From the NCBI GenBank assembly GCA_051647535.1, contig JBOFEA010000015.1:1-64000 (forward strand): a DNA stretch of 64,000 bases, in the 5' to 3' direction. The notes below the pieces were generated by a model. That model was not told the origin of the DNA and did no database searches. It saw only the letters and a program-made list of their open reading frames with translations. Position 1 is the first letter of the stretch. Each line of letters opens with the position of its first letter. The translations under genes were made by a program, and so were the position numbers. Origin of the DNA: Brevinema_A sp051647535. Lineage in GTDB: Bacteria; Spirochaetota; Brevinematia; Brevinematales; Brevinemataceae. Below, piece by piece: positions 25,125-33,000 of the stretch.

Positions 25125-27281
25125 TTAATAAGTTTGAACTGTATTATTTGGCTGTAGTTTATTATTCAAGGCATCTTGTATAACAGCGTCAGTCATATCA
25201 ACTGTATTATTAGATACATTATTTTGTCTGATAATTTCTATTTGACTTGTTTCATTAGTATAAACCAAGGTATTAGTACCATTATTGATCATAAATTGTT
25301 CTACCAATTGATTAGTGACTGATTCAACAGATTCAACTACTTCTTGATTTTTATTATCCGACACAAAAACGCCGCTGCATTCCTCTACTGATCTTACACT
25401 ACCGGAAGCAAAAGGAACATTATACCAATGTTTCATAGTTATACCATATTTTTCATTTGATACTTCTATCCGCTCTCTATTGTTGTTAAACGAAAGCATA
25501 AAACTTTGAGGATTGTTACTGCTGTCCTTTCGTCCATTAAACTGTGCAACAGCATTAGATATCAATAAATTTGTAATAATCGCTCTTGATTTTGGATATT
25601 CTGAAGTAGGAAATCCCGCCGCAGACGAGAAAATAAAAAATGCCTCAGACACTTTCATAAATGGAACAAAATACGTGTCAATAACAGAATTTCTATTAAC
25701 ATTACGGGAAAGTGTTGCGCCATTAAAAAAGATAGAACTCATAGATTTTTGAAATTCCGTAGGAGAACCGGTTTCAGAGATGACACCAAAACGATCACGA
25801 AAATATGGATATATACCCATATTAATATTAGGTACAGGAAACAATGACACCCCTTCAGAAAAAATATAGCCGGGTCTGGCAAAATACTCAGAAAAATATA
25901 ATAGTCCATTCAATCCATGTCCGATAATAGGAGTTGCAGTTTTCTGATATTTTTTAACAAACTGTCCGCCATATTGGGCTTTGATAATCACCCGAGAAGA
26001 AGGAGATTCGTCTTTGTAAAACGAAAGACTGGGATAAATAATATTAAACAAAATATCTTCATTATGAGGAACAGGTTTGGAAATCACACTCCAAGATTTT
26101 ATAGGAGATCCTTGACGATTAATATAAGAAACCTTATATCCGCCTGTCATTGGAGCAATAGTAACTGCAAGTTCATCTTTAAAATCAGATGCGTATAAAT
26201 AAGAAGGTTTCACAGCCAACGAACCATTAGAAGCATAGTAACCATAAAAATTACCAGCTCTCATACGAGAACGTTCGTTTTGAAATGAACCAATAGAAGT
26301 AATTTTATCCGTTAAATTATAGCGTCCCTGAGCATTTAAAAAGCCATTAGAATTATTTTTAGCAACACGAGCCAAGTTTCCATCAAAACGAGCTGCACGA
26401 GTAAACACAAAAGGAGCTAATTCCTTACCGGATTTATTGATAAAGGTAAAGAACCGGCCATTACCTACAATAGCAAGTCCATGTGAAAATTTATCGGCAA
26501 TAACATATATAGGAGGAATAATAAATTCACCGGCAGTATTAATATATCCCCATTTCTTTTTAATCTGTACCGGAGCCAAACCGTTATTAAAATCCCCGAC
26601 AGCTTCAAATATTTGATCAGTGACAACATTATTATTTTTATCAATAAAAGTCCATCCTTGATCAGTTTGCACACCGGCAAAACCTCCGGAAAAAGACCGT
26701 GCCGCACGATATTGGGGAGAAATAATCATAGTACCTTGAGTATTGATAAAACCAAATTGTTCTTTTCTTGAGTGTGATACAGCAACTAATGCCAGCCCTT
26801 CTTTAAAATTATATGCTTGGGAGAAACAGGCACCTGTAATTTCTTCACCATTTTGATTAACATAACCGTATAGATTATTTAATTGATATCGAGAAAAACC
26901 ATCTTCTGCAACAAAAATATTATCATATTTACGCTTTGATACAAATGTACCGTTGGCAAGAAGATACGAGTATTGATTTTTTACCCGAACTTTTGCGAGT
27001 CCGCTTTTAAAGTCAGACACAGCAACAAATTTCGGAGATATTATTTCTTTTCCGGAAGAATTGACAAATCCATATAAATATTCACCCGAATCATTGAATT
27101 TTGCGATGCGGGCATACCCATCAGAAAAAAACGCTGCAGCTTCATATACAGGTGAAACAACAACCTTCCCAGACACATCAATATATCCCCACTTGCCGTT
27201 TTCAGGAAACGGATATAATTGCTGTGCATAGATATCCACACTTAACATAAGAAAAAACAAGGAAAGAAAGACTATCAACAT
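25125..27281 (-). CDS. Exported WG-repeat protein
   Basis: 718 aa. A signal peptide (LIVFLSLFFLMLSVDIYAQQ) precedes about ten WG-type repeats of ~40 residues in the first ~410 residues, for example KWGYIDVSGKVVVSPVYEA, EQFGFINTQGTMIISPQY and KKWGYINTAGEFIIPPIY; some copies lack the Trp-Gly. WG repeats form beta-propeller-like folds and are common in cell-surface proteins of unknown binding function. Residues ~410-718 are a separate region I do not recognise, ending in a Gln/Asn/Thr-rich tail. A GAGG Shine-Dalgarno supports the ATG. Probably outside the cytoplasm. Confidence 0.88.
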   Translation of the reverse strand: MLIVFLSLFFLMLSVDIYAQQLYPFPENGKWGYIDVSGKVVVSPVYEAAAFFSDGYARIAKFNDSGEYLYGFVNSSGKEIISPKFVAVSDFKSGLAKVRVKNQYSYLLANGTFVSKRKYDNIFVAEDGFSRYQLNNLYGYVNQNGEEITGACFSQAYNFKEGLALVAVSHSRKEQFGFINTQGTMIISPQYRAARSFSGGFAGVQTDQGWTFIDKNNNVVTDQIFEAVGDFNNGLAPVQIKKKWGYINTAGEFIIPPIYVIADKFSHGLAIVGNGRFFTFINKSGKELAPFVFTRAARFDGNLARVAKNNSNGFLNAQGRYNLTDKITSIGSFQNERSRMRAGNFYGYYASNGSLAVKPSYLYASDFKDELAVTIAPMTGGYKVSYINRQGSPIKSWSVISKPVPHNEDILFNIIYPSLSFYKDESPSSRVIIKAQYGGQFVKKYQKTATPIIGHGLNGLLYFSEYFARPGYIFSEGVSLFPVPNINMGIYPYFRDRFGVISETGSPTEFQKSMSSIFFNGATLSRNVNRNSVIDTYFVPFMKVSEAFFIFSSAAGFPTSEYPKSRAIITNLLISNAVAQFNGRKDSSNNPQSFMLSFNNNRERIEVSNEKYGITMKHWYNVPFASGSVRSVEECSGVFVSDNKNQEVVESVESVTNQLVEQFMINNGTNTLVYTNETSQIEIIRQNNVSNNTVDMTDAVIQDALNNKLQPNNTVQTY

Positions 27282-27773
27282 TATTAAACCTCATAAAATA
27301 TCAAAATAAATATCAAAATTGAAATTAGATTATTATAACATATTTTTTATACTAAATCGAATTTTTAACATATAAATTATTAATTAAAAAAACTGTACTT
27401 CCTGTATATACAATAAAACCATAAAAAATTACATAAAAAAATTATGATTAAATCAATAATTATTCCGAACATATTAAAGCTCAACTAATTTTATTACGAT
27501 TAATTTTCAAGAACATCCAAATCTCTGTTTTCTTAATAGAATTACAAATTCATATTCAATATTTGTAATGATCAAAACAAAGATTTAGATTCACAAATTG
27601 AAAATTAAATGCAACATCTTAATAGATGTTCTTGAAATTTCAGGTCTTTAAAAATAAATAAAATAGTTTTCATTATTTCATTAAAGCATTAACATTATTC
27701 TCCGAAAAATATTTGTCAGCGTAAGACAGAATAATTATTAAAATCAACATTAATATTAAGAACAGAGAACACT
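27282..27773. other. Intergenic region holding a nested inverted-repeat element
   Basis: No reading frame of note. The centre (27500-27637) contains nested complementary arms that could fold into a branched RNA (described under findings). The flanks are plain AT-rich sequence carrying start regions of the divergent WG-repeat and yraN genes. Confidence 0.5.
27500..27637. ncRNA. Candidate structured RNA element with alternative helices
   Basis: Arms, outside in: TTTCAAGAACATC (27505-27517) with GATGTTCTTGAAA (27625-27637), 13 bp; AAATCTCTGTTTT (27519-27531) with AAAACAAAGATTT (27574-27586), one mismatch; ATTACAAAT (27541-27549) with ATTTGTAAT (27561-27569). Competing pairings exist: TTAATTTTCAA (27500-27510) with TTGAAAATTAA (27598-27608), and AACATC/GATGTT around a 6-base loop. 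The direction of transcription is unknown. No terminator or known riboswitch class recognised. Confidence 0.4.
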
Positions 27774-28139
27774 GTGAACAAAACATACGAAAAAAATAAA
27801 GCATTAGGAAAATTCGGAGAAACTACAGCAAAAAACTATTTAATTAATAAAGGATTCGAATTGATTTCCGAAAATTATTTCACTAGAAAAGGAGAACTTG
27901 ATTTAATTTTCAAAGATAACAACACATTAATTTTCATTGAAGTAAAAACGAGAAAAAACAAAATGGATTTGAGTCTTGCAATTGGTTTTAAAAAAAGTCA
28001 ACATCTTTATTCAGCAGCAGAAATTTTCATTGAAAAAGAACAAATTCCATTTGAAGATATGCGATTTGATATTATTTTTGTATTAATAAATACAAGAGGG
28101 GAAGTAGAGGAGATTGAGCACAGACCAAATTTTTTTTAA
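27774..28139 (+). CDS. UPF0102/YraN family nuclease-like protein
   Basis: 121-aa member of the YraN family, which has a restriction-endonuclease-like fold and unproven function. The active-site pattern is visible: GKFGETTAKNYLINKGF, then GELDLIFKDNNTLIFIEVKTRK (E-x-D ... E-V-K). The start is the GTG at 27774; no in-frame ATG lies before the conserved region, and the ribosome-binding site is poor. It sits 12 bp before the small FlgM-like gene. The family call is firm. Confidence 0.88.
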   Translation: MNKTYEKNKALGKFGETTAKNYLINKGFELISENYFTRKGELDLIFKDNNTLIFIEVKTRKNKMDLSLAIGFKKSQHLYSAAEIFIEKEQIPFEDMRFDIIFVLINTRGEVEEIEHRPNFF

Positions 28140-28151
28140 TGAGGTTCACTC

Positions 28152-28361
28152 GTGTCCGACATTTCATCAAACCGAAAACGTAATTTTCGGAGGCTTATTG
28201 TTAAGACCAATGCCGGTTCCTTAACACCTGAACGAACTGATTTTTTGAAGCAGAAAATCAACGATCCGGAATATTTATTATTTTCGATCGACAGATTAGC
28301 GGAAAATCTCAGCAAAGTTCTTGCAGAAGGATATTCGACATATCCTGAAGCCAATGATTAA
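28152..28361 (+). CDS. Small FlgM-like protein
   Basis: 69-aa protein with a GTG start and GAGGT about 7 bases upstream. Residues ~23-58 (ERTDFLKQKINDP, then IDRLAENLSKVL) resemble the sigma-28-binding helices of the anti-sigma factor FlgM, where the pattern is R-x-x-x-LK-x-x-I...Y...IA-x-x-L. FlgM holds the flagellar sigma factor FliA inactive until the hook is complete. The N-terminus is short and basic (NRKRNFRRLIVK). The similarity is limited, so treat this as a candidate; it could be an unrelated helical protein. Flagellar genes elsewhere in the window give mild support. Confidence 0.45.
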   Translation: MSDISSNRKRNFRRLIVKTNAGSLTPERTDFLKQKINDPEYLLFSIDRLAENLSKVLAEGYSTYPEAND

Positions 28362-28409
28362 ATAAAAAAACGGTTCCTTTTTTATTTAATTCATACTCTT
28401 CCTTTCGAC

Positions 28410-28442
28410 AAAAACCCTCTAAATTATATTTAGAGGGTTTTT
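28410..28442. terminator. Bidirectional terminator, FlgM-like gene / lipoprotein
   Basis: A 15-bp perfect stem, AAAAACCCTCTAAAT (28410-28424) and ATTTAGAGGGTTTTT (28428-28442), around a TAT loop. It serves the plus-strand operon and the minus-strand lipoprotein gene. Confidence 0.92.
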
Positions 28443-28443
28443 G

Positions 28444-28851
28444 TTATTGTTGAAGCATCGTGAGTTGTTGATTAAAATTTTGCGGAAACTCCGTAACTGA
28501 AGGTATCGGAGGATTGACATATAAAATACTAGGATTTTGACCCGGCACCGCACGAGTCATTTGAAACGCTACATAACCGCACGGTGCATAAAGCCATACC
28601 TGTAATATAGAATGATTCTGTGCTACAACCGAATGCAACGAATAATCATTATTAGGTATAGAAGAAACATTTATAATATCAACATTTTTTATACCAATAT
28701 TAAGATAAGCAGACCCTGTATTATATTGATAATAAACTCCGTTCCACACAGCACAAATCTGTGGTCCTCCAAGCAAATACTGTTCACCTGCACAAGAAAA
28801 CAATACAAATATAGACGAACACAAGAGAAATAAATTAAAAATGAGACGCAT
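28444..28851 (-). CDS. Small putative lipoprotein
   Basis: 135 aa. Lipoprotein signal with lipobox LFSC near residue 20, preceded by an excellent AGGAGG ribosome-binding site. The mature part is beta-rich with aromatic residues (AVWNGVYYQYNTGSAYLNIG, LQVWLYAPCGYVAF) and ends in a Pro/Gln/Asn-rich tail. I do not recognise a family. It stands alone between a strong terminator and a divergent promoter. Likely a small envelope protein specific to this lineage. Confidence 0.72.
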   Translation of the reverse strand: MRLIFNLFLLCSSIFVLFSCAGEQYLLGGPQICAVWNGVYYQYNTGSAYLNIGIKNVDIINVSSIPNNDYSLHSVVAQNHSILQVWLYAPCGYVAFQMTRAVPGQNPSILYVNPPIPSVTEFPQNFNQQLTMLQQ

Positions 28852-28946
28852 TTTTACCTCCTATACCATATTATAAATATAATCAATTATGAGCAATTTA
28901 CAAAAAACAACGAATATTAAATTCGATATTCCAGTATAAATATTTT

Positions 28947-28975
28947 TTGACAATTCAAAAAAATTACTATATTAT
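28947..28975 (+). promoter_or_regulatory. Predicted promoter of the 29.0-32.9 kb operon
   Basis: Perfect TTGACA (28947-28952), 17-base spacer, TATTAT (28970-28975), 37 bases before the ATG at 29013. No further promoter of this quality is seen before 32.9 kb, so it may drive five genes. Confidence 0.75.
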
Positions 28976-29012
28976 TATAAGTAATAACGTCATATAATAC
29001 TCGGAGAAATTT

Positions 29013-29435
29013 ATGATTCACGAATTTGAATTAACTGCACGATATGCTGAAACAGATATGATGGGCGTCATTCATCATGCCGTTTATCCGGTATGGGCTG
29101 AAGCAGCTCGGACAAATCTAATGAATGCTATGGGAGTAAGATATTCAGACATTGAAACTTCCGGAATAATGCTTCCTGTGACAGAAATATATTTTTCATA
29201 CAGAGCTCCGGTTAAGTTTGAAGACAACGTGCTTATTAAATCAGCAGTAACAAATCTTGACAGTCGCAGATTAAGAATAGATTATGAAATCGAAGTACAA
29301 AACAAATTATGTGTATACGGACATTCGAAACATTTATATATGAATAAAGAAACACGAAAATCTATGCGTATTGATGCTGAAATATTAGATAATTTCCGCA
29401 AATATTTCCATCCGGAATTTCAAAAAAATTCTTAG
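29013..29435 (+). CDS. Acyl-CoA thioesterase, YbgC/FadM hotdog family
   Basis: 140-aa hotdog-fold thioesterase. The family signature is RYAETDMMGVIHHAVYPVW with the conserved Asp, followed by FSYRAPVKFEDNVLIKSAV. These enzymes hydrolyse acyl-CoA thioesters in the cytoplasm; chain-length preference cannot be read from sequence. CGGAG lies 8 bases before the ATG. First gene of a probable five-gene transcription unit with the PAP2 gene 20 bp downstream, which hints at a link to lipid metabolism. Confidence 0.88.
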   Translation: MIHEFELTARYAETDMMGVIHHAVYPVWAEAARTNLMNAMGVRYSDIETSGIMLPVTEIYFSYRAPVKFEDNVLIKSAVTNLDSRRLRIDYEIEVQNKLCVYGHSKHLYMNKETRKSMRIDAEILDNFRKYFHPEFQKNS

Positions 29436-29455
29436 GAAAAAAAGAGAGTATATTG

Positions 29456-30022
29456 ATGAATTTAAAAAACTCAAGCAAACAAACCCATTCAAAACCCAAA
29501 ATTAAAAATCTACTCCGTACGGATTATTTGTTATTATCGATGATGACACGCAAAAGAAAAAAATTTCTAGTAAGAACAGCAATTTTCTTTACTAAATTAG
29601 GAAACGGACAAATTTGGGTCTTATTTGCGGCAAATATCTTTCTCTTTAATGTTCCAATAGGAATAGCGTTTTTCACATCAATCCTTATTCAACTCTATAT
29701 TCAAACAATCCTCAAAACATTGATAAAAAGAACCAGACCATACTTGATTTATAATGATATAAAACAATTATACAATCCTCCTGATCCGTATTCGTTTCCA
29801 TCCGGACATACATGTGCTGCATTTACAATGGTATTTGTATCAAAAGCAATACTTTCTTCTATATGGATTGTATTCTTGATTATTGGAATGAGTATAGGAT
29901 TATCAAGAATATACCTTGCTGTCCACTACCCTTCTGATGTTTTTGGAGGAATTATTGTAGCATATGCAGCCGCCAAATTAGGAATTTATATTACAGAATT
30001 GTCTACAGGTATTTTATTATGA
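29456..30022 (+). CDS. PAP2-family membrane phosphatase
   Basis: Membrane phosphatase of the type-2 phosphatidic acid phosphatase family, acting on lipid phosphates such as phosphatidate or undecaprenyl pyrophosphate. All three motifs are present: KTLIKRTRPY, FPSGHTCAAF, and SRIYLAVHYPSDVFGG. Four to five transmembrane segments follow a basic N-terminal tail of ~35 residues. The ATG at 29456 is chosen over the TTG one codon earlier; AGAGAG precedes it. The end overlaps the DUF115 gene by 4 bp. Substrate undetermined. Confidence 0.88.
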   Translation: MNLKNSSKQTHSKPKIKNLLRTDYLLLSMMTRKRKKFLVRTAIFFTKLGNGQIWVLFAANIFLFNVPIGIAFFTSILIQLYIQTILKTLIKRTRPYLIYNDIKQLYNPPDPYSFPSGHTCAAFTMVFVSKAILSSIWIVFLIIGMSIGLSRIYLAVHYPSDVFGGIIVAYAAAKLGIYITELSTGILL

Positions 30023-31626
30023 ACGTTCTGCAACAACTGCACAATTTTCATCATTCGGATTTGGAAGAAACCACTGATGGAGCATTTACTCTCAAAGAAA
30101 ATTCCAAATATATTCATAGTACCCGTTCTCCTCTGCGTGAAGCGGAACGCTTAATAGAAAACATCAACTATCCGGTTAAAGGAACAGTTATTATTTTATG
30201 GGGAACAGGATTAGGGTACCATGTGGAAATGCTTTTAAACAAAGGGTATCAAATCATAGCCGTAGAAACCCGCCCAAAAACAAAAGAAATTTTTCAACAA
30301 ATTTTTCCGATTAGTAAATTGGTAGGATTTATAGAGAGTGAAGAGACAAATATTTTTGATACTATTACCGGTCTTCCAATAGAAACTGCAAATAAGTTTA
30401 TCGATATTGTTATGAGAGGAATGGAAATTCCACCACATATGTTTGAACTTGCAGAACAAGCTAAAAATGCTATGCGGTCTACGCATCGGATTCAGAGTTT
30501 TTTAATTGATTCTTGGTATAATAATATTTTGGTTAATCTCAGTATGATTGACTGCCGGCGTATAGGTATTAGTTTTACATCAATTTTCCACAACCAAGAA
30601 ATAATTATTTGTTCAGCAGGACCTTCATTAAAAGAAAGCCTTCCTTTTATAAAAAAACTACAGAACCAATGTATAATTCTTTCGGTTGATACTGCATTAA
30701 CTTCTCTGCTGGAATATGGAATCATTCCTGATTATGTTCATGCTGTTGATGCTAAAATCCACAATATTAATGATTTCAATAGTATCTCAGACGATGTATT
30801 TTCACAAATGACCTTAATTGCAGATATTACGCTGAGTCCCCAAATAGTCCGGTTGCCATGGAAACGTATCTTGTTTACATGTACTGTACAGCCTATTTGT
30901 GAAGAAAACAGCTCCTTGTACAAACGTATTAAACTTCTAAAATACCTTTGGGAACACGGTATAAGATTTCCGGAACTTCAAACCGGCGGATCAGTAGCAA
31001 ATTCCGCATTCCACGCAGGAATTTATTTTGGAGCCGCTAAAGTCACTCTTGCAGGACAGGATTTAGCGTATTCCAATCATAGAGGCCACAGTACCGGTAG
31101 TCCTTATGATTACACATACAGATTGGAAACTAATCGTCTTAACAGTTTGGATACTATTCATATCAAAAAAGTACCGTTTGATTCCCCTGTTAAGGCAATC
31201 GGTAATACTATTACATTTTCAGATCCTTTACTGATTCAGTTTCGAAAATGGTTTGAGCATTCTCTGAAGCAAAATCCCAAATTACATCATATCCTTCTCA
31301 ATGCTTCGGAACAGGGAGCTTATTTTGAAGGTTGGAACCACAAATCCCTTGCAGAATATATTCCTTCCTCTCAAAAATTTGACATACCTGTTGTCTTTGA
31401 AGCTTATGATTTCATCAGTATTTCAGCAGTTATCAGATCTTTATTTGACGAGGAACTATTACCAAACTCCTCTAATATAATTATCAGAGAATACTTCTAT
31501 AAAGAACAAGAAAAGTGCGAAGACCACAAACTACTTGCAAGAAAAATAAAAAGATTTCAAAAAATATTGGAAAAGTATTATGATTGTCCAAATAACACCT
31601 CATATCTATCAAATTCAAGCATCTAA
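30019..31626 (+). CDS. DUF115 / Maf-like motility accessory protein
   Basis: 535 aa, cytoplasmic. The central DUF115 (MAF_flag10) domain shows IIICSAGPSLKESLPFIKKL, SVDTALTSLLEYGIIPDYV, then HAVDAKIHN, and ends with TLAGQDLAYSNHRGH. Proteins of this family include the Campylobacter/Aeromonas Maf factors that attach nonulosonic acids to flagellin. The N-terminal ~120 residues have a Rossmann-like GTGLGYHVEMLLNKGYQIIAVE segment. Flagellin glycosylation is an inference; no sugar-nucleotide genes are adjacent. It overlaps PAP2 by 4 bp and the metallo-hydrolase by 47 bp, so the unit is tightly coupled. Confidence 0.82.
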   Translation: MNVLQQLHNFHHSDLEETTDGAFTLKENSKYIHSTRSPLREAERLIENINYPVKGTVIILWGTGLGYHVEMLLNKGYQIIAVETRPKTKEIFQQIFPISKLVGFIESEETNIFDTITGLPIETANKFIDIVMRGMEIPPHMFELAEQAKNAMRSTHRIQSFLIDSWYNNILVNLSMIDCRRIGISFTSIFHNQEIIICSAGPSLKESLPFIKKLQNQCIILSVDTALTSLLEYGIIPDYVHAVDAKIHNINDFNSISDDVFSQMTLIADITLSPQIVRLPWKRILFTCTVQPICEENSSLYKRIKLLKYLWEHGIRFPELQTGGSVANSAFHAGIYFGAAKVTLAGQDLAYSNHRGHSTGSPYDYTYRLETNRLNSLDTIHIKKVPFDSPVKAIGNTITFSDPLLIQFRKWFEHSLKQNPKLHHILLNASEQGAYFEGWNHKSLAEYIPSSQKFDIPVVFEAYDFISISAVIRSLFDEELLPNSSNIIIREYFYKEQEKCEDHKLLARKIKRFQKILEKYYDCPNNTSYLSNSSI

Positions 31627-32275
31627 ACCTTCCGCTCATTCATATTTGATCAAATCCGAAAAAAATACCTTAATAGATACGGGAATCAAAGAACACTCTC
31701 CTCAGTTGAAAGAAGACTTATTATCATTGGATTTAAGGTTTGACGATATCAACGATATTATTTTTACACACTGCCATTATGATCATACAGGAGGAGGAGA
31801 TCTATTCAAACATGCAACCATATACGCCCACCCTCTCTGCCGTGCAAAACTTTTCTATCAAGATGATAAATGTATTCACGCATTAACACACGGAGCTGAA
31901 CTCCCAACCACCATCCCAAGCAAAAACCTTAGTGACGGAGACTTATATCAAAACGGAAGTATTGTTTTTCAAGTCATCCATACACCCGGACACAGTGACG
32001 ACAGTATATGCCTCTATAACAGACAAGATAGAATTTTGATATCGGGAGATACAGTATTTGCTTCCGGCATACCGGCATTAATTACCGAATCCGGATCAAA
32101 CGCCACATTAATAACAAGTTTGGAAAAATTAATACCTCTCTCCCTTTCCACAATTCTTCCCGGGCATGGAAAAATCGATCTTAATCCTTGCAAAACACTT
32201 CAACTTACCAAAGATAATATTATTAACCGTATTCAAAAATTAAACGCCGAAACAAAATCAGGAGTATCTTTATGA
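31580..32275 (+). CDS. Metallo-beta-lactamase-fold hydrolase
   Basis: 231-aa MBL-fold enzyme of the glyoxalase II-like group. Metal ligands are visible: THCHYDHTGGG (H-x-H-x-D-H), HTPGHSDDS, ISGDTVF and LPGHG. Substrate is not predictable; many family members hydrolyse thioesters or phosphodiesters. The start lies inside the DUF115 gene (47-bp overlap, different frame), supported by homology at MIVQITPHIYQI. The stop overlaps the next ATG (ATGA). Part of the 29-33 kb unit. Confidence 0.88.
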   Translation: MIVQITPHIYQIQASKPSAHSYLIKSEKNTLIDTGIKEHSPQLKEDLLSLDLRFDDINDIIFTHCHYDHTGGGDLFKHATIYAHPLCRAKLFYQDDKCIHALTHGAELPTTIPSKNLSDGDLYQNGSIVFQVIHTPGHSDDSICLYNRQDRILISGDTVFASGIPALITESGSNATLITSLEKLIPLSLSTILPGHGKIDLNPCKTLQLTKDNIINRIQKLNAETKSGVSL

Positions 32276-32940
32276 GAATATTTTATTTAATATTTTTTAT
32301 GCTTTCTCTGCAAAATATCCACAGCACTCAAACAGCATTCGAACATCCTAATATTACTTACAACAAAGCTGTTAAAGAATACCAAAGCGGTAATCTTCCA
32401 CAAGCAATGTACCTTTCCAAACAAGCTATGCTGACAGCCTCCTATAACAAAAATATACGAGAATTGTTCTTCTCTTTAAGAAAAGAATTGGATTATCCTA
32501 AAATATTGACATCCGATTCCAAACTTAACTATCTTTTTAGTGTAATATTCGGAAAAATTCCTCCCCAAATCGATGCACTAATTGGTAGTTTGTTGTTTTT
32601 AACAGCTGCAGTATTACTGTCATTGTATTTTTTAAAAAAATATATACATACTCCAAAAATTATACCTACTGTAAAAATTTTGTTTGTTTGTTCAATATTA
32701 TTAATGACAAAAGCTATGATTCAATATTTTGTTTTTGCAGACAACAAAAATCATAGGATTATTATTTCGAATACTTCGGTTTATGAAGAACCTTCACTTC
32801 AAAGTGTTGAATTATTCCAATTATCTGCAGGCTGGGAAGCTGAAATAATTGATAATATAGACGAATTTGTGTTAATAAAAACATTTGACAACAAAGAAGG
32901 CTGGATTATATCAAATTCCATTCCTCCTTTTTTTCAATAA
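32272..32940 (+). CDS. TPR / SH3-like membrane protein, BatE-like
   Basis: 222 aa. A signal peptide (MRIFYLIFFMLSLQNIHS) is followed by one TPR-like helix pair (YNKAVKEYQSGNLPQAMYLS), two transmembrane segments near residues 103-121 and 131-150, and a C-terminal bacterial SH3-like domain (SVYEEPSLQSVELFQLSAG, then LIKTFDNKEGWI). The order resembles the last part of BatE proteins of the aerotolerance cluster, but no batA-D genes are nearby. Overlaps the MBL gene by 4 bp and is last in the unit. Role unknown; the SH3-like end should face the periplasm. Confidence 0.7.
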   Translation: MRIFYLIFFMLSLQNIHSTQTAFEHPNITYNKAVKEYQSGNLPQAMYLSKQAMLTASYNKNIRELFFSLRKELDYPKILTSDSKLNYLFSVIFGKIPPQIDALIGSLLFLTAAVLLSLYFLKKYIHTPKIIPTVKILFVCSILLMTKAMIQYFVFADNKNHRIIISNTSVYEEPSLQSVELFQLSAGWEAEIIDNIDEFVLIKTFDNKEGWIISNSIPPFFQ

Positions 32941-33000
32941 AATAGATTTTTTTTGAATTTATAAATATAATTTAAATATAAGCAATTTTTGGAGGCAGTT

